A stretch of DNA of 64,000 nt from Symbiodinium sp. CCMP2592 (GCA_905221615.1 CAJNDT010001001.1:1502491-1566490), one strand, 5' to 3'; shown: positions 30,152 through 39,925, counted from the stretch's first letter. Notes: generated from the letters alone by a model not told the origin. Made by a program: numbers and translations.

Positions 30152-32759
30152 AGGCAGTCGGCCCGGGAACCAAGAGCGTCAGCACTTCCGGTATGTATTC
30201 GGGCACATGTATCATAAAGGTCGCAAGAAATTCGGCCTCGGTTGTAGAGGTATCGGCAGAATCGGAACTGGACTCAGCGCCGCCTCCGAGGGAATTAGAC
30301 GCACCACTGTCATGTGTGGGGCGTCTAGGAGATCTGCTTCTTGGGCGGCTGTCCTCAACGTACGTATTCTCTTGGCCACCCAAGACAGCAGCATCAGAGG
30401 TAACAACTGGATGAACATGAGGATCATCCGATAAGATCTCACTGTCAGCCTGTTCCTCAATGGCATGCTGCAACGAAACGGGGTTGGGATTGCGGCTTGG
30501 GACGTATGAAGCAAAGATGACTGCGCCTGGAGGGTAGTTGAGAATATGTTCCTGCGCAATGGCTCTTTCAAGATGCAACTCCCAACGAACAGGGGTGAAG
30601 GTGTTCAGCAGCCCGTAGAATTCGGAGAAGGGCAGTCGTCCCGTTGGTGTAGCAACAAGTTCCCATCCTTGCAAAAGTGCTCTGGTATCAACAAGCCCGA
30701 TGACAGGTGTGACACTATGTGGGCAGGACAGCTCGGTGGTCTCAGGCACAAGTCCAGAGGCACCATATATCGCCTGGCACGGGCGACCTTGTAGGGAAAC
30801 ATCGGAGATTGGTGGGACGGCTGGCTGCAGTGATAATTCATTTACCGGAATCCGAAGTATGTGAGCAACGACAGCTATATCCCCAATCGCAGTCTCCTCA
30901 GGGAAGTCAACAGCTTTGACGCCTTGGTCCGAAACCACGGCTATAATGTTGCCCCTGCGACCTGTGGGGATGTATGGGTCGCTGTCCCACGCGTACGAGG
31001 ACACTAGAATGTCTTCGAAGTAGTAATACGCGCCCGGAAGCGCGTAACGGGGCGTGAAGAACACGCACACGCCGGAATGCAGGTCAACGACTTCATCTGG
31101 AGGCAGTGGCGCCGCATTGGCACCAATGTATACGTCGACCTGGGCTTCTTCTTGTAACCCGACTAGCCGCAGCAAAGCCGAACGACTGGCAGCCGTAGGT
31201 CCGACGTCTGTGTAGAGTCTCCCATCGATGTCCTGTAAATCAAAGCACACGGCGATGTCGTTATATGCCCAGGCGGGCATAGCAAGCACAAGGGCATAAT
31301 TTGGCGACGGCATGGGTCTCACAGGAATGATGTGAGGAAACAGCCTTGCTTGGATGGGGTCACGCTCAACACTGATTAACTGTATGGCAGCAACAAGGTC
31401 AGTGGGCGGAGCAATGCGGATTTGGAACCGCTCAAGCACGTAGCCCGGGACAAGAAGTCCGACAGTCAATTCTGCGGCAGGCTCTGCATAGGCGGCACCC
31501 TCTGCATGGGCTTCAACATCGTAGTCCTGTGCATCCTCTGCAGGGAGGGTCGGCCAAGGCCTGTGATCATTGGCCTCGATTTCACGGAGATTGACAAGGA
31601 CCTCCCTGTGAGCGGCAGAGCCAGAAGAGGGCTCCTGATCAAGTCTGCAGCTACGGTGGCCATGAGAAGGTACACCTCCAGCACTTGATTGCCTGGGAGT
31701 GGCACGCGGAAGCGGTGAACCTCGGGCAGGGCTCCTGTTGGCAACGCGCCTGCGCTTGTGTCCGCGCAAAGATCCTGTGTACACCCATCCCAGACAAGGT
31801 CTATTAGGAGAACCCACAACTCCTAAGGTAACCACAAGGCTGGGTGGAACGCGGAGGGTGCAGAGATTCAGGAGTCTCCACAACGGCTCATGTCGGCCAG
31901 GAACAGCTCGCAAAAGTAAGGCACAAAGAGAAAGTGCCAAGATGCCCAAAAAGTCCAAGTACATTGGGACAACATAGTGACCGAGCAAGTTGAGGTAGCG
32001 AAGAAACAAGTCGTCTGCGCGAGTCTGATCGTGACCAGACCTAGCTGCCGTGTCGACAACAAGTGCAGCTGATTCCTGCTTTGAGGCCGTGCACCGCCGA
32101 GTGCCAGAAGGAGCGGGGCTGGTGAAACCCCCAAAACTATTAAAACACCAGTAACCAAAACCTGCCGGGAAGGACACGTATTCATCCGGCTGCTGAATGG
32201 ATAGTGTAATAGGCGATTGCTGTGTGAGTGTCACGGGGGTGCCAGTTGGACACGCGGGAGACCCTGAGCCACCGATTCTCCTCTTTGGCGCATGTACAAC
32301 TGCCCTCACGTGAACACATAACGAATTGCAGCACTTGGAGCGTGGAGCCGGAGTGACACTCAAACCAATACTGAGATTGTGCAGGAGGGCAGTATGGTCT
32401 GAGGCATCGGAAGCCAACGGCAGTGGAGGTGTAGGAGGACAAGACTGGGATGAGAAGCCAAGATTGTCCCAGTCTGCTGTAAGTCGAAACCAGCAGAGTG
32501 AAGGGCCGGAAGACGAAAGGGAGAAAGAGGTGTTGGTGTGAGTCGAAGGTCCACATGTACAAACACCCGGAGGGTGAAACCTACGGTGCTGTACAGCCTC
32601 CTCAGAATCGTACAATACAGGTCCAGCCTTCACTGTCGGGGAGGGATACAGACATCCGCGACGCAGCAGAAACAGGATAGTTCTTGACCGATAGGCAGCG
32701 CCTGCCAGCCGAACATGTCCGTCTCTTTTGCCAGCGCAGGTCTGTCCCTCCCCGAAACA
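30141..32759 (-). CDS. LINE ORF2, first segment: hydrophobic region and repeat module 1
   Basis: This frame is open from far upstream, but before 32762 it is only a shadow of ORF1, so I count it from there (about 870 residues). No ATG in this frame lies near the start; the first good one is at 31964 and opens a very hydrophobic stretch (YLDFLGILALSLCALLL) that looks like a signal or membrane anchor. The alternative is entry by -1 frameshift from ORF1 or by reinitiation. Bases 31445-30500 encode module 1 of a roughly 310-residue unit repeated twice more downstream. Its landmarks are VLAMPAW, LHSGVCVFF and LQPAVPPISD. An acidic/serine linker with RSRSPRR follows, then the first 18 or so residues of module 2, where the frame stops. 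The next frame is +1. I know no function for the module. Confidence 0.6.
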   Translation of the reverse strand, partial: CFGEGQTCAGKRDGHVRLAGAAYRSRTILFLLRRGCLYPSPTVKAGPVLYDSEEAVQHRRFHPPGVCTCGPSTHTNTSFSLSSSGPSLCWFRLTADWDNLGFSSQSCPPTPPLPLASDASDHTALLHNLSIGLSVTPAPRSKCCNSLCVHVRAVVHAPKRRIGGSGSPACPTGTPVTLTQQSPITLSIQQPDEYVSFPAGFGYWCFNSFGGFTSPAPSGTRRCTASKQESAALVVDTAARSGHDQTRADDLFLRYLNLLGHYVVPMYLDFLGILALSLCALLLRAVPGRHEPLWRLLNLCTLRVPPSLVVTLGVVGSPNRPCLGWVYTGSLRGHKRRRVANRSPARGSPLPRATPRQSSAGGVPSHGHRSCRLDQEPSSGSAAHREVLVNLREIEANDHRPWPTLPAEDAQDYDVEAHAEGAAYAEPAAELTVGLLVPGYVLERFQIRIAPPTDLVAAIQLISVERDPIQARLFPHIIPVRPMPSPNYALVLAMPAWAYNDIAVCFDLQDIDGRLYTDVGPTAASRSALLRLVGLQEEAQVDVYIGANAAPLPPDEVVDLHSGVCVFFTPRYALPGAYYYFEDILVSSYAWDSDPYIPTGRRGNIIAVVSDQGVKAVDFPEETAIGDIAVVAHILRIPVNELSLQPAVPPISDVSLQGRPCQAIYGASGLVPETTELSCPHSVTPVIGLVDTRALLQGWELVATPTGRLPFSEFYGLLNTFTPVRWELHLERAIAQEHILNYPPGAVIFASYVPSRNPNPVSLQHAIEEQADSEILSDDPHVHPVVTSDAAVLGGQENTYVEDSRPRSRSPRRPTHDSGASNSLGGGAESSSDSADTSTTEAEFLATFMIHVPEYIPEVLTLLVPGPTAFDP

Positions 32760-32761
32760 TG

Positions 32762-34015
32762 TCACTCCATGCCAGCCAGACCGGGTGGATGTGCTTGAGC
32801 ACTGTCCTCGTCGAAGTCGTCCTCGATGACTTGACATGGCACCGGTCCTGTAGGCCTCACGGCTCCGCTGGCCGTCGAGGGATCCTGTTGGTTCGTCAGC
32901 TGGGCTCGTTCGATCTCGCGTCGTCTCTCCAACTTGCCGGCCAGCTGTGAGGATGGGGAAGTTGTGTGTGCAACTCCAGACGGCAATGTCTTCACAGGCT
33001 GTCGTGGTCTGATCTGACCCGCCCCATGCTCGGTCCTGGGAGCCGATGCCACATGGGTCCCTGGGATTGCTGGCTCCTCTGTGGCCCGTTGCATTGGTCC
33101 CATCGTGTGTGTAGGAAGCTCTGCACCTGCCACGGGTTCGGCTCCGGGTCCTGGCAAAGGTGGACCTGACCGTCCACTGTCCGGAAAGGCCCCAGCATGG
33201 CCTTGGTTGGGCGACATCGCATTGTAGGGTGCGTGCTGTTCCGGAATGCGCATTGAGGGCCCGCTCGGAACGGCACTCGGAGCTGTCGTTGGGTCCACAC
33301 TTGGTCCAGGCATCGGGCCAGCAGCTCCAAGTGACTGTAGAAAGGCGAGCATGTCCGTGGACAGGCGCCGACTCGATGCTGTAGCAGCCGCTGGCTCGAC
33401 ACCCGTAGTGCCAAAGGCCCTTTGGAGTACAGCATTCGCATCGTTCTCTTCCCTTCGTTCCTGCTGCCAGGTGCGAGTAAGGTGGTCCCATGCATCCTCG
33501 ACAGGAGTGGCATCGGGCAAAGTCTCCAGAGTGTGCACTCGCCGGAGATTGGCCCTGGCTTCCTCCTGTGTACGCAAAGCCTCGCGGTAATCCTCGGCGA
33601 GGCGGTGGGCTTCCTTGGTGTACTTGTCGTGCTCGCGAAGATATGACTTCCGAAGTGACTCGAGGTAGGCAGCCCACTGTGCCTCTCGCTTGGCTTGGTT
33701 CTGTGCGATTTGCCTCACTTTCTGCTCTGCACGACGCGCACCATTCAGCGCGTCCTGAACAACACTGACCAATCTCTCGTTGGCATCCTCCATGTCCTCG
33801 TCCCCACCCTTCCTGCCAGAGCCCTTGCCTGGCACGTTCCTGGTGACCTCCATGCTGTCGTAGGTGGGGAACCTGGCATCTGACTGGCGTCCACTCGTGG
33901 CCTTGCGGTAGTCCGGCGACCACGCACCACGCCAGTAACGCCCAGCACCGCGTCCACGGGCTGAGCCTCCATGGTCTGTAGGCTGTTGTGAGCTTTTCCA
34001 TTTCGGCCAGCCCAT
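32762..34015 (-). CDS. LINE ORF1, Gag-like coiled-coil protein
   Basis: About 417 residues from the ATG at 34015 (MGWPKW...). The frame is open further upstream to 34348, but the LINE begins near 34252 and no earlier in-frame ATG lies inside it, so I take 34015. The N-terminus is Gly/Arg-rich (GRGAGRYWRG), a plausible nucleic-acid binding tail. A charged heptad-rich stretch follows (about residues 60-165, rich in Glu, Arg and Lys), likely a coiled coil for multimerisation. The C-terminal half is Pro/Ser/Thr-rich and disordered, ending in an acidic DDFDEDS patch. I see no CCHC knuckle. In LINEs the first ORF packages the RNA, so a Gag role is inferred from position and composition. ORF2 sequence begins directly after the stop in the -1 frame. 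Confidence 0.65.
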   Translation of the reverse strand: MGWPKWKSSQQPTDHGGSARGRGAGRYWRGAWSPDYRKATSGRQSDARFPTYDSMEVTRNVPGKGSGRKGGDEDMEDANERLVSVVQDALNGARRAEQKVRQIAQNQAKREAQWAAYLESLRKSYLREHDKYTKEAHRLAEDYREALRTQEEARANLRRVHTLETLPDATPVEDAWDHLTRTWQQERREENDANAVLQRAFGTTGVEPAAATASSRRLSTDMLAFLQSLGAAGPMPGPSVDPTTAPSAVPSGPSMRIPEQHAPYNAMSPNQGHAGAFPDSGRSGPPLPGPGAEPVAGAELPTHTMGPMQRATEEPAIPGTHVASAPRTEHGAGQIRPRQPVKTLPSGVAHTTSPSSQLAGKLERRREIERAQLTNQQDPSTASGAVRPTGPVPCQVIEDDFDEDSAQAHPPGLAGME

Positions 34016-34252
34016 TACACGACGGTAGCGAGGTCGTGTATGATGATCCTCCAATCGCCGGAGGTCCGCGTATCGAGGAGGAAATCCCTGTTGTAGGGAA
34101 GCTCGGACTCGTATCCGAGCTTTTGACCGACGAAGCCGTAGTCGTCGGTGCCAAGAAGGGCTGGGCGGCGCGATGGCTCTCGAAAGACTTGTGCTCCGCA
34201 CACTGGGGCTACGATGTTCCCACAGGCTCCGCTGTTGGGCAATTCGAGCCCT
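34016..34252 (-). other. LINE 5' UTR
   Basis: About 237 bases between the duplicated target site and the ORF1 ATG. LINEs usually carry an internal promoter here, but no motif is recognisable. Confidence 0.4.
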
Positions 34253-34264
34253 ACAACCCAGATT
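34253..34264. repeat. Target-site duplication, 5' side of the LINE
   Basis: This is a second exact copy of ACAACCCAGATT, just upstream (minus strand) of the LINE 5' UTR. It shows that this copy is not 5'-truncated relative to its own insertion. Confidence 0.75.
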
Positions 34265-34981
34265 ACCAATAACCCTCGGGGCCTCTTTCGTGGGCTCTTT
34301 AAGGGTTCCCTGATAAGGCTTTTTGAGGAGTAATTTGTTCGGTTCCATACGTGCTGAGGGTTTAGGGCCGTGGGGGTTTGGGGTTGAGGGTGTTTGGGGT
34401 TTAGCGCTTCAGGGGTTTAGCCATAAACCCTCGGCTGTAAGTCCAGGAGCCCAGGGATGAAGGTAGGAAAGAAGCCCTTCCCTTAAGGCGCCTTGAGGGT
34501 TACTTTAATGGTTCTATACGGGTGTTCGGGTCTACAAGCGGTTTGGATTTAAGTTGACATAGACGCTTGAAGGTTTATTCGTACCGTTTCGTAGGCTTGC
34601 GTGTATAGCGTGCGCACAACACAGCCTTGTTCTATTCACTAAGCTGGATTAAGGCTCCCTTGTGTAAGGCAGTGTAAGGACCCTTACATGAGCAGTTCTC
34701 TTAATCAGGGTCCCTTTGAGGGTCCTTTTTGTACGGGTGCCATAATAACTATTTTGGTGGCCTTACAAGGGACCCTAGTTTCGAGAACTACCTTAAACTG
34801 CCATAACCTACTTTTTTGCAGGTTCTTATTAGAAGCCCTAATATGGAATGTATAGGGGGCCCTACAAAAAAGTAGGTTTTGGTAGGTTAGTGTACCGATG
34901 TGGGATTTCCCCAGCTACCTTGATCCCACCCTCGGAGTTCGGATTCTTGGGGCTCCTGTCCGGGCCCTTTTAACGGAATCC
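34265..34981. other. Short gene-free stretch upstream of the LINE
   Basis: TTTAGGG words near 34360-34410 and one family L element. No gene. Confidence 0.5.
34801..34891. mobile_element. MITE-like palindrome, family L
   Basis: AACCTACTTTTTTGCAGG at the left, CCTACAAAAAAGTAGGTTTT at the right, with CCCTAATATGGAATG between. Confidence 0.65.
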
Positions 34982-35071
34982 CTTACCCTGGGGATCAAAA
35001 TAGCCCAACAGCCTTACATAATATGGTCTTTGGGCCCAAAAGCCTTAATATATGAGTCCTTAGATCCCTAG
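34982..35071. mobile_element. Dispersed repeat, family D
   Basis: Same ends as at 11407-11494: GGGATCAAAATAGCCCAA and TGAGTCCTTAGATCC. Confidence 0.7.
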
Positions 35072-35510
35072 GGCTACGGCTTGCTTGAACAGCTCCTTCA
35101 GAACCCTTTTCAATGCCGTCTAGCTGTCGGAGTGGGCTTTCGGGAACTTCTGTGTGGACTTCATCCAGTCGGCTGGCACAGCAAGGCCCTCATTGAAGAA
35201 GTTGAAGGCCATGCCGTGGCACTGCGACGCCCGTGGGGGACCTTTTGTCAGCAGGATTTCCGCCATTTTCGGATATACTCAGCCTCTGCAACAATGGTCC
35301 CTGCCGCCCAATCGGCGCATGCCGTGGCAGAAATTGGAGGCACACTGCCAACATTGCTTAGAGAGGTGCGACGTCCCCGCCTCGTGGTGCATACAACGGC
35401 ACTGCTCGTTGGAGCTTAGCTCGTTGTGTGTTGCTTTCTACGCGTGCCACAAGCGAAAAGATCAGAGCTCTGACATCAGAACACCGGTAAGACCAACTAC
35501 TGACCCGTAA
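35072..35510 (+). other. Unique island, possible exon or gene fragment
   Basis: Repeat-free and richer in G+C than its surroundings. Two overlapping + frames are open: 35081-35419 and 35154-35510. The second has a cysteine/histidine patch (AHCQHCLERCDVPASWC) that could bind zinc. Neither matches a family I know, and no splice structure is evident. It may be a gene remnant or one exon. Confidence 0.25.
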
Positions 35511-36451
35511 GGGTTTAGGGTTTAGGAGCTACTCATCCTATCCCCTTGTAGCCGCTTCAACCCCCTAATTCGCTTCAACCCTTAACGGCTTTGAGCCCTA
35601 AAGCCCAAGCCCGAAAGACATGACATGAGAAAGGGATGCTTAAAGACTCTGAGCCTTAAAGCCCTGAAGCTCAAACCCAAAAGATGTGATATAGGGATGA
35701 GAGTATGTACACTTGTGCCTCCCCGTGCCTTCGAAGGCGCCTATCGTGAAGCCCTGGTACGGCCCCTGCATGACGTAACTGTGATGATACTTCCATATAG
35801 GCGCCTCAACCCTATTGTCCGAAATCCTACCCCCTGAACCCCCCAACCCTAAACAAAAAAATCAGAATCGGAAAGAGGTGAACACGAAGTACAAGGGGGC
35901 AGTCTCGTATGGTACCGTCTCACAGGAGGCCGTGAGCGAAACATAGGTCGTGGTTTGCGGCTTCAGAGGCTGTAGGATTTTAAGTTGCTTTTGAGGGTTT
36001 AGGGGTTTGGGGGTCAGGGTGTCTAGGCTATGGGATTCAGGAATTTGAGAGAACAGTTCGTGTGAGGGACTTAACTTTAAAGTCCTAAAGTTAAGGGTTT
36101 TAAGACCCTTGGCCCTATGCCCAACGACTGAGCCCCTTAAACCGCCAAACCACCGACCACACGCAACAAGCAAAACTAAGTTTAAACTTTGAGCCCCGGA
36201 AACCCTGCAAGCCCGCGACTGGCGAAAAACGCCACCTTAATCTATGCCCGAAACCCTGAGACTGCTAGAACCGTACCGCCCTGCACCCTTTAAGACCTCA
36301 GAAAGCCTCTGCAGCCATAGTACAAAACCGGGGAGACTTGAAATGCTCAAAAGCACTTAAAAGTTTCGGACACATCAATAAGAACCTCTTTGAAACCTAG
36401 ACTCACCGACACTTTCTACTAAAGATCTAACACCCTATGGCAAAATGTCTT

Positions 36452-36564
36452 CTAGGACCTAGAGTAGGCCCTTATTCCCTTTTTTGGGGGTTCAGGTTCC
36501 CTTATAAGCCCCTTTAAACCAAAAAGGGCACCCTTTTTGTTCCTAGGCTACTCTTAGGTCTAGT
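36452..36564. mobile_element. MITE-like palindrome, family C
   Basis: Appears identical to 20384-20496 over all 113 bp, same orientation, different flanks. Suggests recent copying. Confidence 0.8.
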
Positions 36565-36857
36565 CTTAGCAAACCCTGAAGAGCCCTTCAATGCTAACTC
36601 CCTGAACCTCTAAATGCTAAAGCCCCCACATCCTTAAGTCCTTTGCAGCCTTAAGCCCCCATAGCTGCAAATCCTTCATGCCCCGTAACCCCTGTAGGCC
36701 GGCGCCATAGAGCTCAAGAGCCCTTTTAACCTCGGTAGATGTTGTAGAGAGAGGGCAGAGGAATTGCCTTTACTGGAGAGGCTTGGGCTCAGAGCCTCGG
36801 GGGATCGCAGACGGCCTCTTTCATTGCTTTGGCAGTGCTTGAGGGCTTTGTTCATGT

Positions 36858-36918
36858 GGGAGTTTCGGAAAATAGGGGACCCTAATACAATGGCCTCTAA
36901 TCTTCGGAAACTCCCACG
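36858..36918. mobile_element. MITE-like palindrome, family N, short
   Basis: TGGGAGTTTCGGAAAATAGG at the left, CTTCGGAAACTCCCA at the right, within an otherwise unique patch. Confidence 0.6.
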
Positions 36919-38096
36919 TGCCTGGGATGGTCTTCCTGTTTCTCGTTCGAGGATGTGTGCGCGGCGGTAGGTGGGCGATGGCGATGCTGGTATGAAGGCA
37001 CGAACAGCCTTTACTTGGTGCCCAAGTACAAGACCAAGGTGGCTGCTATACGGGTGTTACTGTGCTGCCGTAAGTGCAGCCCGCGCGCCCTCTCAGGCAA
37101 AGCCAGAGGAGGCATTAAATGTGATGGAAAGGGGCCAAGGGACAGAGGATGTTCGCGAGAGTGCGGCTGGCACATGGCCTGCCCAAGGAAAGGAGCATCA
37201 GACACTCGAAAATCTCGGCGAGGCGGGACAGCCCGAATTGTACGCCCGTGAAGTGACTCCTGAACTCCACTTTCCCATCAATCGAACGGCGTCCATACAA
37301 CAACTGTTTTGCCGGTGCATTGTGGCCCGACCTCTTCTCAAACTGTACAATTAATGAAAGCCCTATAGGGCCCTAGGGCCTAGGGCTTGCATTGCAAGGC
37401 AGCATTGTACCGTTCTCTAGGGCGCTCGGCTAGTGTCTCTGCCCCAACGCTGCAAGTGTGGCCTCTACTTTCCGTTCCTGCATTGTGCGTGATGCTATTA
37501 AGTACTGTCACTGGACCCATTTTTCACGAGGATGCGCCGAGTTGACCCCTTCCGATGAACTCTTTTCGACCCTAACAAAGTCTTCAGACCCTCAAACCCA
37601 ACCCTAAATATATCTTAATCAACCTTACACCTTAACCCCTACAGTTGGCCCTAAGCCCGAAACCCAGCCTTCAGAGTACCGCTTCAAAAGCCTAAACTGC
37701 CCTCGAAAGGAGCTCGAAGAAGCCGCGCGAATCCGCAGCGAGTACGGCGCCGAACGGCCGCAGCAGGCAGGGTTTATGGGTGTAGGGTTCAAGGCAACAT
37801 CGCTTTGTTTTGAACCGTTTAGGGATTAAGGTAGGGGTTTAGGGCTTTGGGTCTGGGGGCTGGAAGCCACTTCCGGAAGCCGGGTCGGCACCCTAAATCC
37901 TTTCAGACCTCAAACGGCAGAACCACCAATAACCATTGCTGGTAGTTCCATGGGGTTTAGATTTAATGAGCAACGACAAAAAGCAGGTTATGGTAGTTTG
38001 AGGTAAGTCTTAAATCTTGGACGACCGTTGATTGTTCAGAATGGGCAACCCAATTTTGCTGCCCCTAAAGCATAAACGCTACAAACCCAAGCCCAA

Positions 38097-38212
38097 AGGG
38101 TCCAAAGTACCTACATAGTCGAATGTAGGGATGATATACTAGGAATTACTATTATGATTTGGGGAAGTATTCCCCACAACAGTACCTAGAACCCTTTGGG
38201 AAGATACAGGAA
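38097..38212. mobile_element. Dispersed repeat, family V
   Basis: AGTACCTACATAGTCGAATG, TATGATTTGGGGAAGTATTC and CCTAGAACCCTTTGGG; related copies at 475-565 and 44266-44368. Confidence 0.5.
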
Positions 38213-38507
38213 AGAGCCACTTTTGCCGGGGTCGAAGCCCTTTTTGCCTTCTGGTTCCACACAAGTCCGAGTCCCAAACACTCCGTGGTAAGGTTCCTTA
38301 TCATGACTTCTGTGTAGGGTGTGTATGTAAATATACATATATATATATGCTTTATCTGGGTGTAGTGCGAACATGTGCAAGCTCCAGGCAATATTTGTAG
38401 TCTTAATGTATTGTCCGGATGTTTGTTCGTACTGAAATACTTTGCATATATTGCGCTTCTAAAACTCCATAAAGACAGCCCTCTTAACCCTTCATCCAAT
38501 CACTTGC

Positions 38508-38588
38508 CTTGGTTAGCAGGGAATGGAGGAATGGGGTACAATTATATACTACTATTATTACCGTTCTTCCATTCCCTACTAACCAAGG
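38508..38588. mobile_element. MITE-like palindrome, family M variant
   Basis: CTTGGTTAGCAGGGAATGG faces CCATTCCCTACTAACCAAG. Confidence 0.7.
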
Positions 38589-38611
38589 GTAAGATATGAG
38601 CAAGAGGGCCC

Positions 38612-38712
38612 ATATGGGAGTTTCCGAAGATGAGGGAGTAGTACCTCATTCTGGGAGTCCTTAGAATTTGGATCCTACTATTTAGGGTACTATATTAGGG
38701 TCCATAAACAGG
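38612..38712. mobile_element. Family N, right end lost
   Basis: TGGGAGTTTCCGAAGATGAG at the left and GGATCCTACTATTTAGGGTA inside match 49961-50066, but no inverted right end follows. Confidence 0.5.
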
Positions 38713-39373
38713 GAATCCCCAATCGGCTTGATGTCTGGTCTCTCGGAGAAGACCCTGCGGTCTGCATGACAGCGCCCACCACGCCTCCCACAGCTCCCAA
38801 CCCCCGTAGTTGAGGAATATACCTTGTGAATCATCATTTAGGAGCGCGCCGTAATTTAAGATGTATTCCTGTGTAGATTAGGGCAGTACGTTCTGCCCAG
38901 CCTTGCTGCTTTCAACTGATGGTGAATACCAGGATTCGCCTGCCTCAAACGGCACTTTGGATGCGTCGGGGATGCGCTTATTGCCTTTTGAGGTTTATGC
39001 TTTTCTGGTTGCAAACCCTGTTTCAACAACGCCGTAAAGTTCTAAGTCCAATACCATGCCTCTAAACCCCAATCCCTTGTTGCGCAGGCTCAATCGGCTC
39101 TTCCGGCAGCCAAGAAGAGGTCAAGCACAGGGTTGCCAGGGTTGTTAACACAGTGCCACATTGAGTAGCTATAAGAGTTGGTAAGACAGTTCAAAAACTT
39201 TTGCAGGTGTTTAAATAGGGCTTTGTTGGGTTGTAAACAGGAAGTAAGGTTTGTTTTGGGTGTTGTAGAGGTTGTGCCACAGGTTCTCCAGTTCTTGTGG
39301 GAATAGAAACCCAAAAGCTCTAGTTCAAGTCCGAACCCTAAACCCTAAACCAAACCCTAAACCCTTATAGACC

Positions 39374-39470
39374 CTACCCGGAGGCCCCAAAGTAGTTCCT
39401 TTTTGGGTTTACCTTATGGAATGCTATATATATGAACCCAAAAAGGAACTACTTTGGGGCCTATGGGTAA
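39374..39470. mobile_element. MITE-like palindrome, family K, complete
   Basis: TACCCGGAGGCCCCAAAGTA at the left and TACTTTGGGGCCTATGGGTA at the right; a hairpin of about 40-bp arms. Confidence 0.8.
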
Positions 39471-39824
39471 ACCCTAGACCTTTAGGTATAGACCCCAAGA
39501 CGAGCTCAGAACTGCCTTGGAAGGCTTCTGCTGAAGCGCTTGCAGCAACCGGGGCAGGTGGGTTTCGCATGGTTTTTGAGGTTTGCGGCTTTGGATTTTA
39601 GGGCTTGGGATTTTGAAGTTTGTGGCTTTGGATGTAAAGGCTTAGGGTTTAGGGTTTAAACCCTAAGCCGCAGGGTTTTGAAGTTTGTGGGTTTTGATTT
39701 TCGGGCTTCGGTGTTGGTGTCTGTGTGACATCATAGGGCTTAGTGGTGCAAGGTTTGTAGTTTATCCTGTTCTGCCTTTAGATGAGACGGCTAACGTTAG
39801 CCGTCTAATTAATTAGGCCCTATA

Positions 39825-39925
39825 AGCCCTGAACCCTAAACCCTAAAACCCTAAACCCTGAACCCCTAAACCCTAAACCCCCAAACCTTAAACCCTACAC
39901 CCTAACCCCTAAACCCCAAAACCCT
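39825..39925. repeat. CCCTAAA-type telomere-like block
   Basis: About twelve CCCTAAA/CCCTGAA/CCCCAAA words in tandem. Confidence 0.65.

Larger units (their letters stand above)
21799..34252 (-). mobile_element. Full-length LINE-type (non-LTR) retrotransposon, 12.45 kb
   Basis: The element is transcribed on the minus strand. ACAACCCAGATT occurs exactly at 21787-21798 and again at 34253-34264, which I read as the target-site duplication. The minus-strand 3' end just inside it is a short run of CAGAAA units (complement of 21799-21815), like the simple-repeat tails of many LINEs. Inside, in order, are a Gag-like ORF1 (from 34015), ORF2 with three repeated modules, RNase H, EEP endonuclease, reverse transcriptase and zinc fingers (stop at 21864). 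The 5' UTR is about 237 bases and the 3' UTR about 65. There is no LTR. Four frame changes separate the domains, with no other visible damage. The element is much longer than common LINEs (4-8 kb). RT and EEP motifs make the class assignment firm; the exact ends rest on the duplicated 12-mer. Confidence 0.88.

Noticed and set aside
32762-34154. Long open frame overlapping ORF1 in another phase
   Set aside because: It is rich in Arg, Ser, Gly and Cys and looks like a shadow of the Gag-like frame; only its continuation below 32762 resembles real protein.
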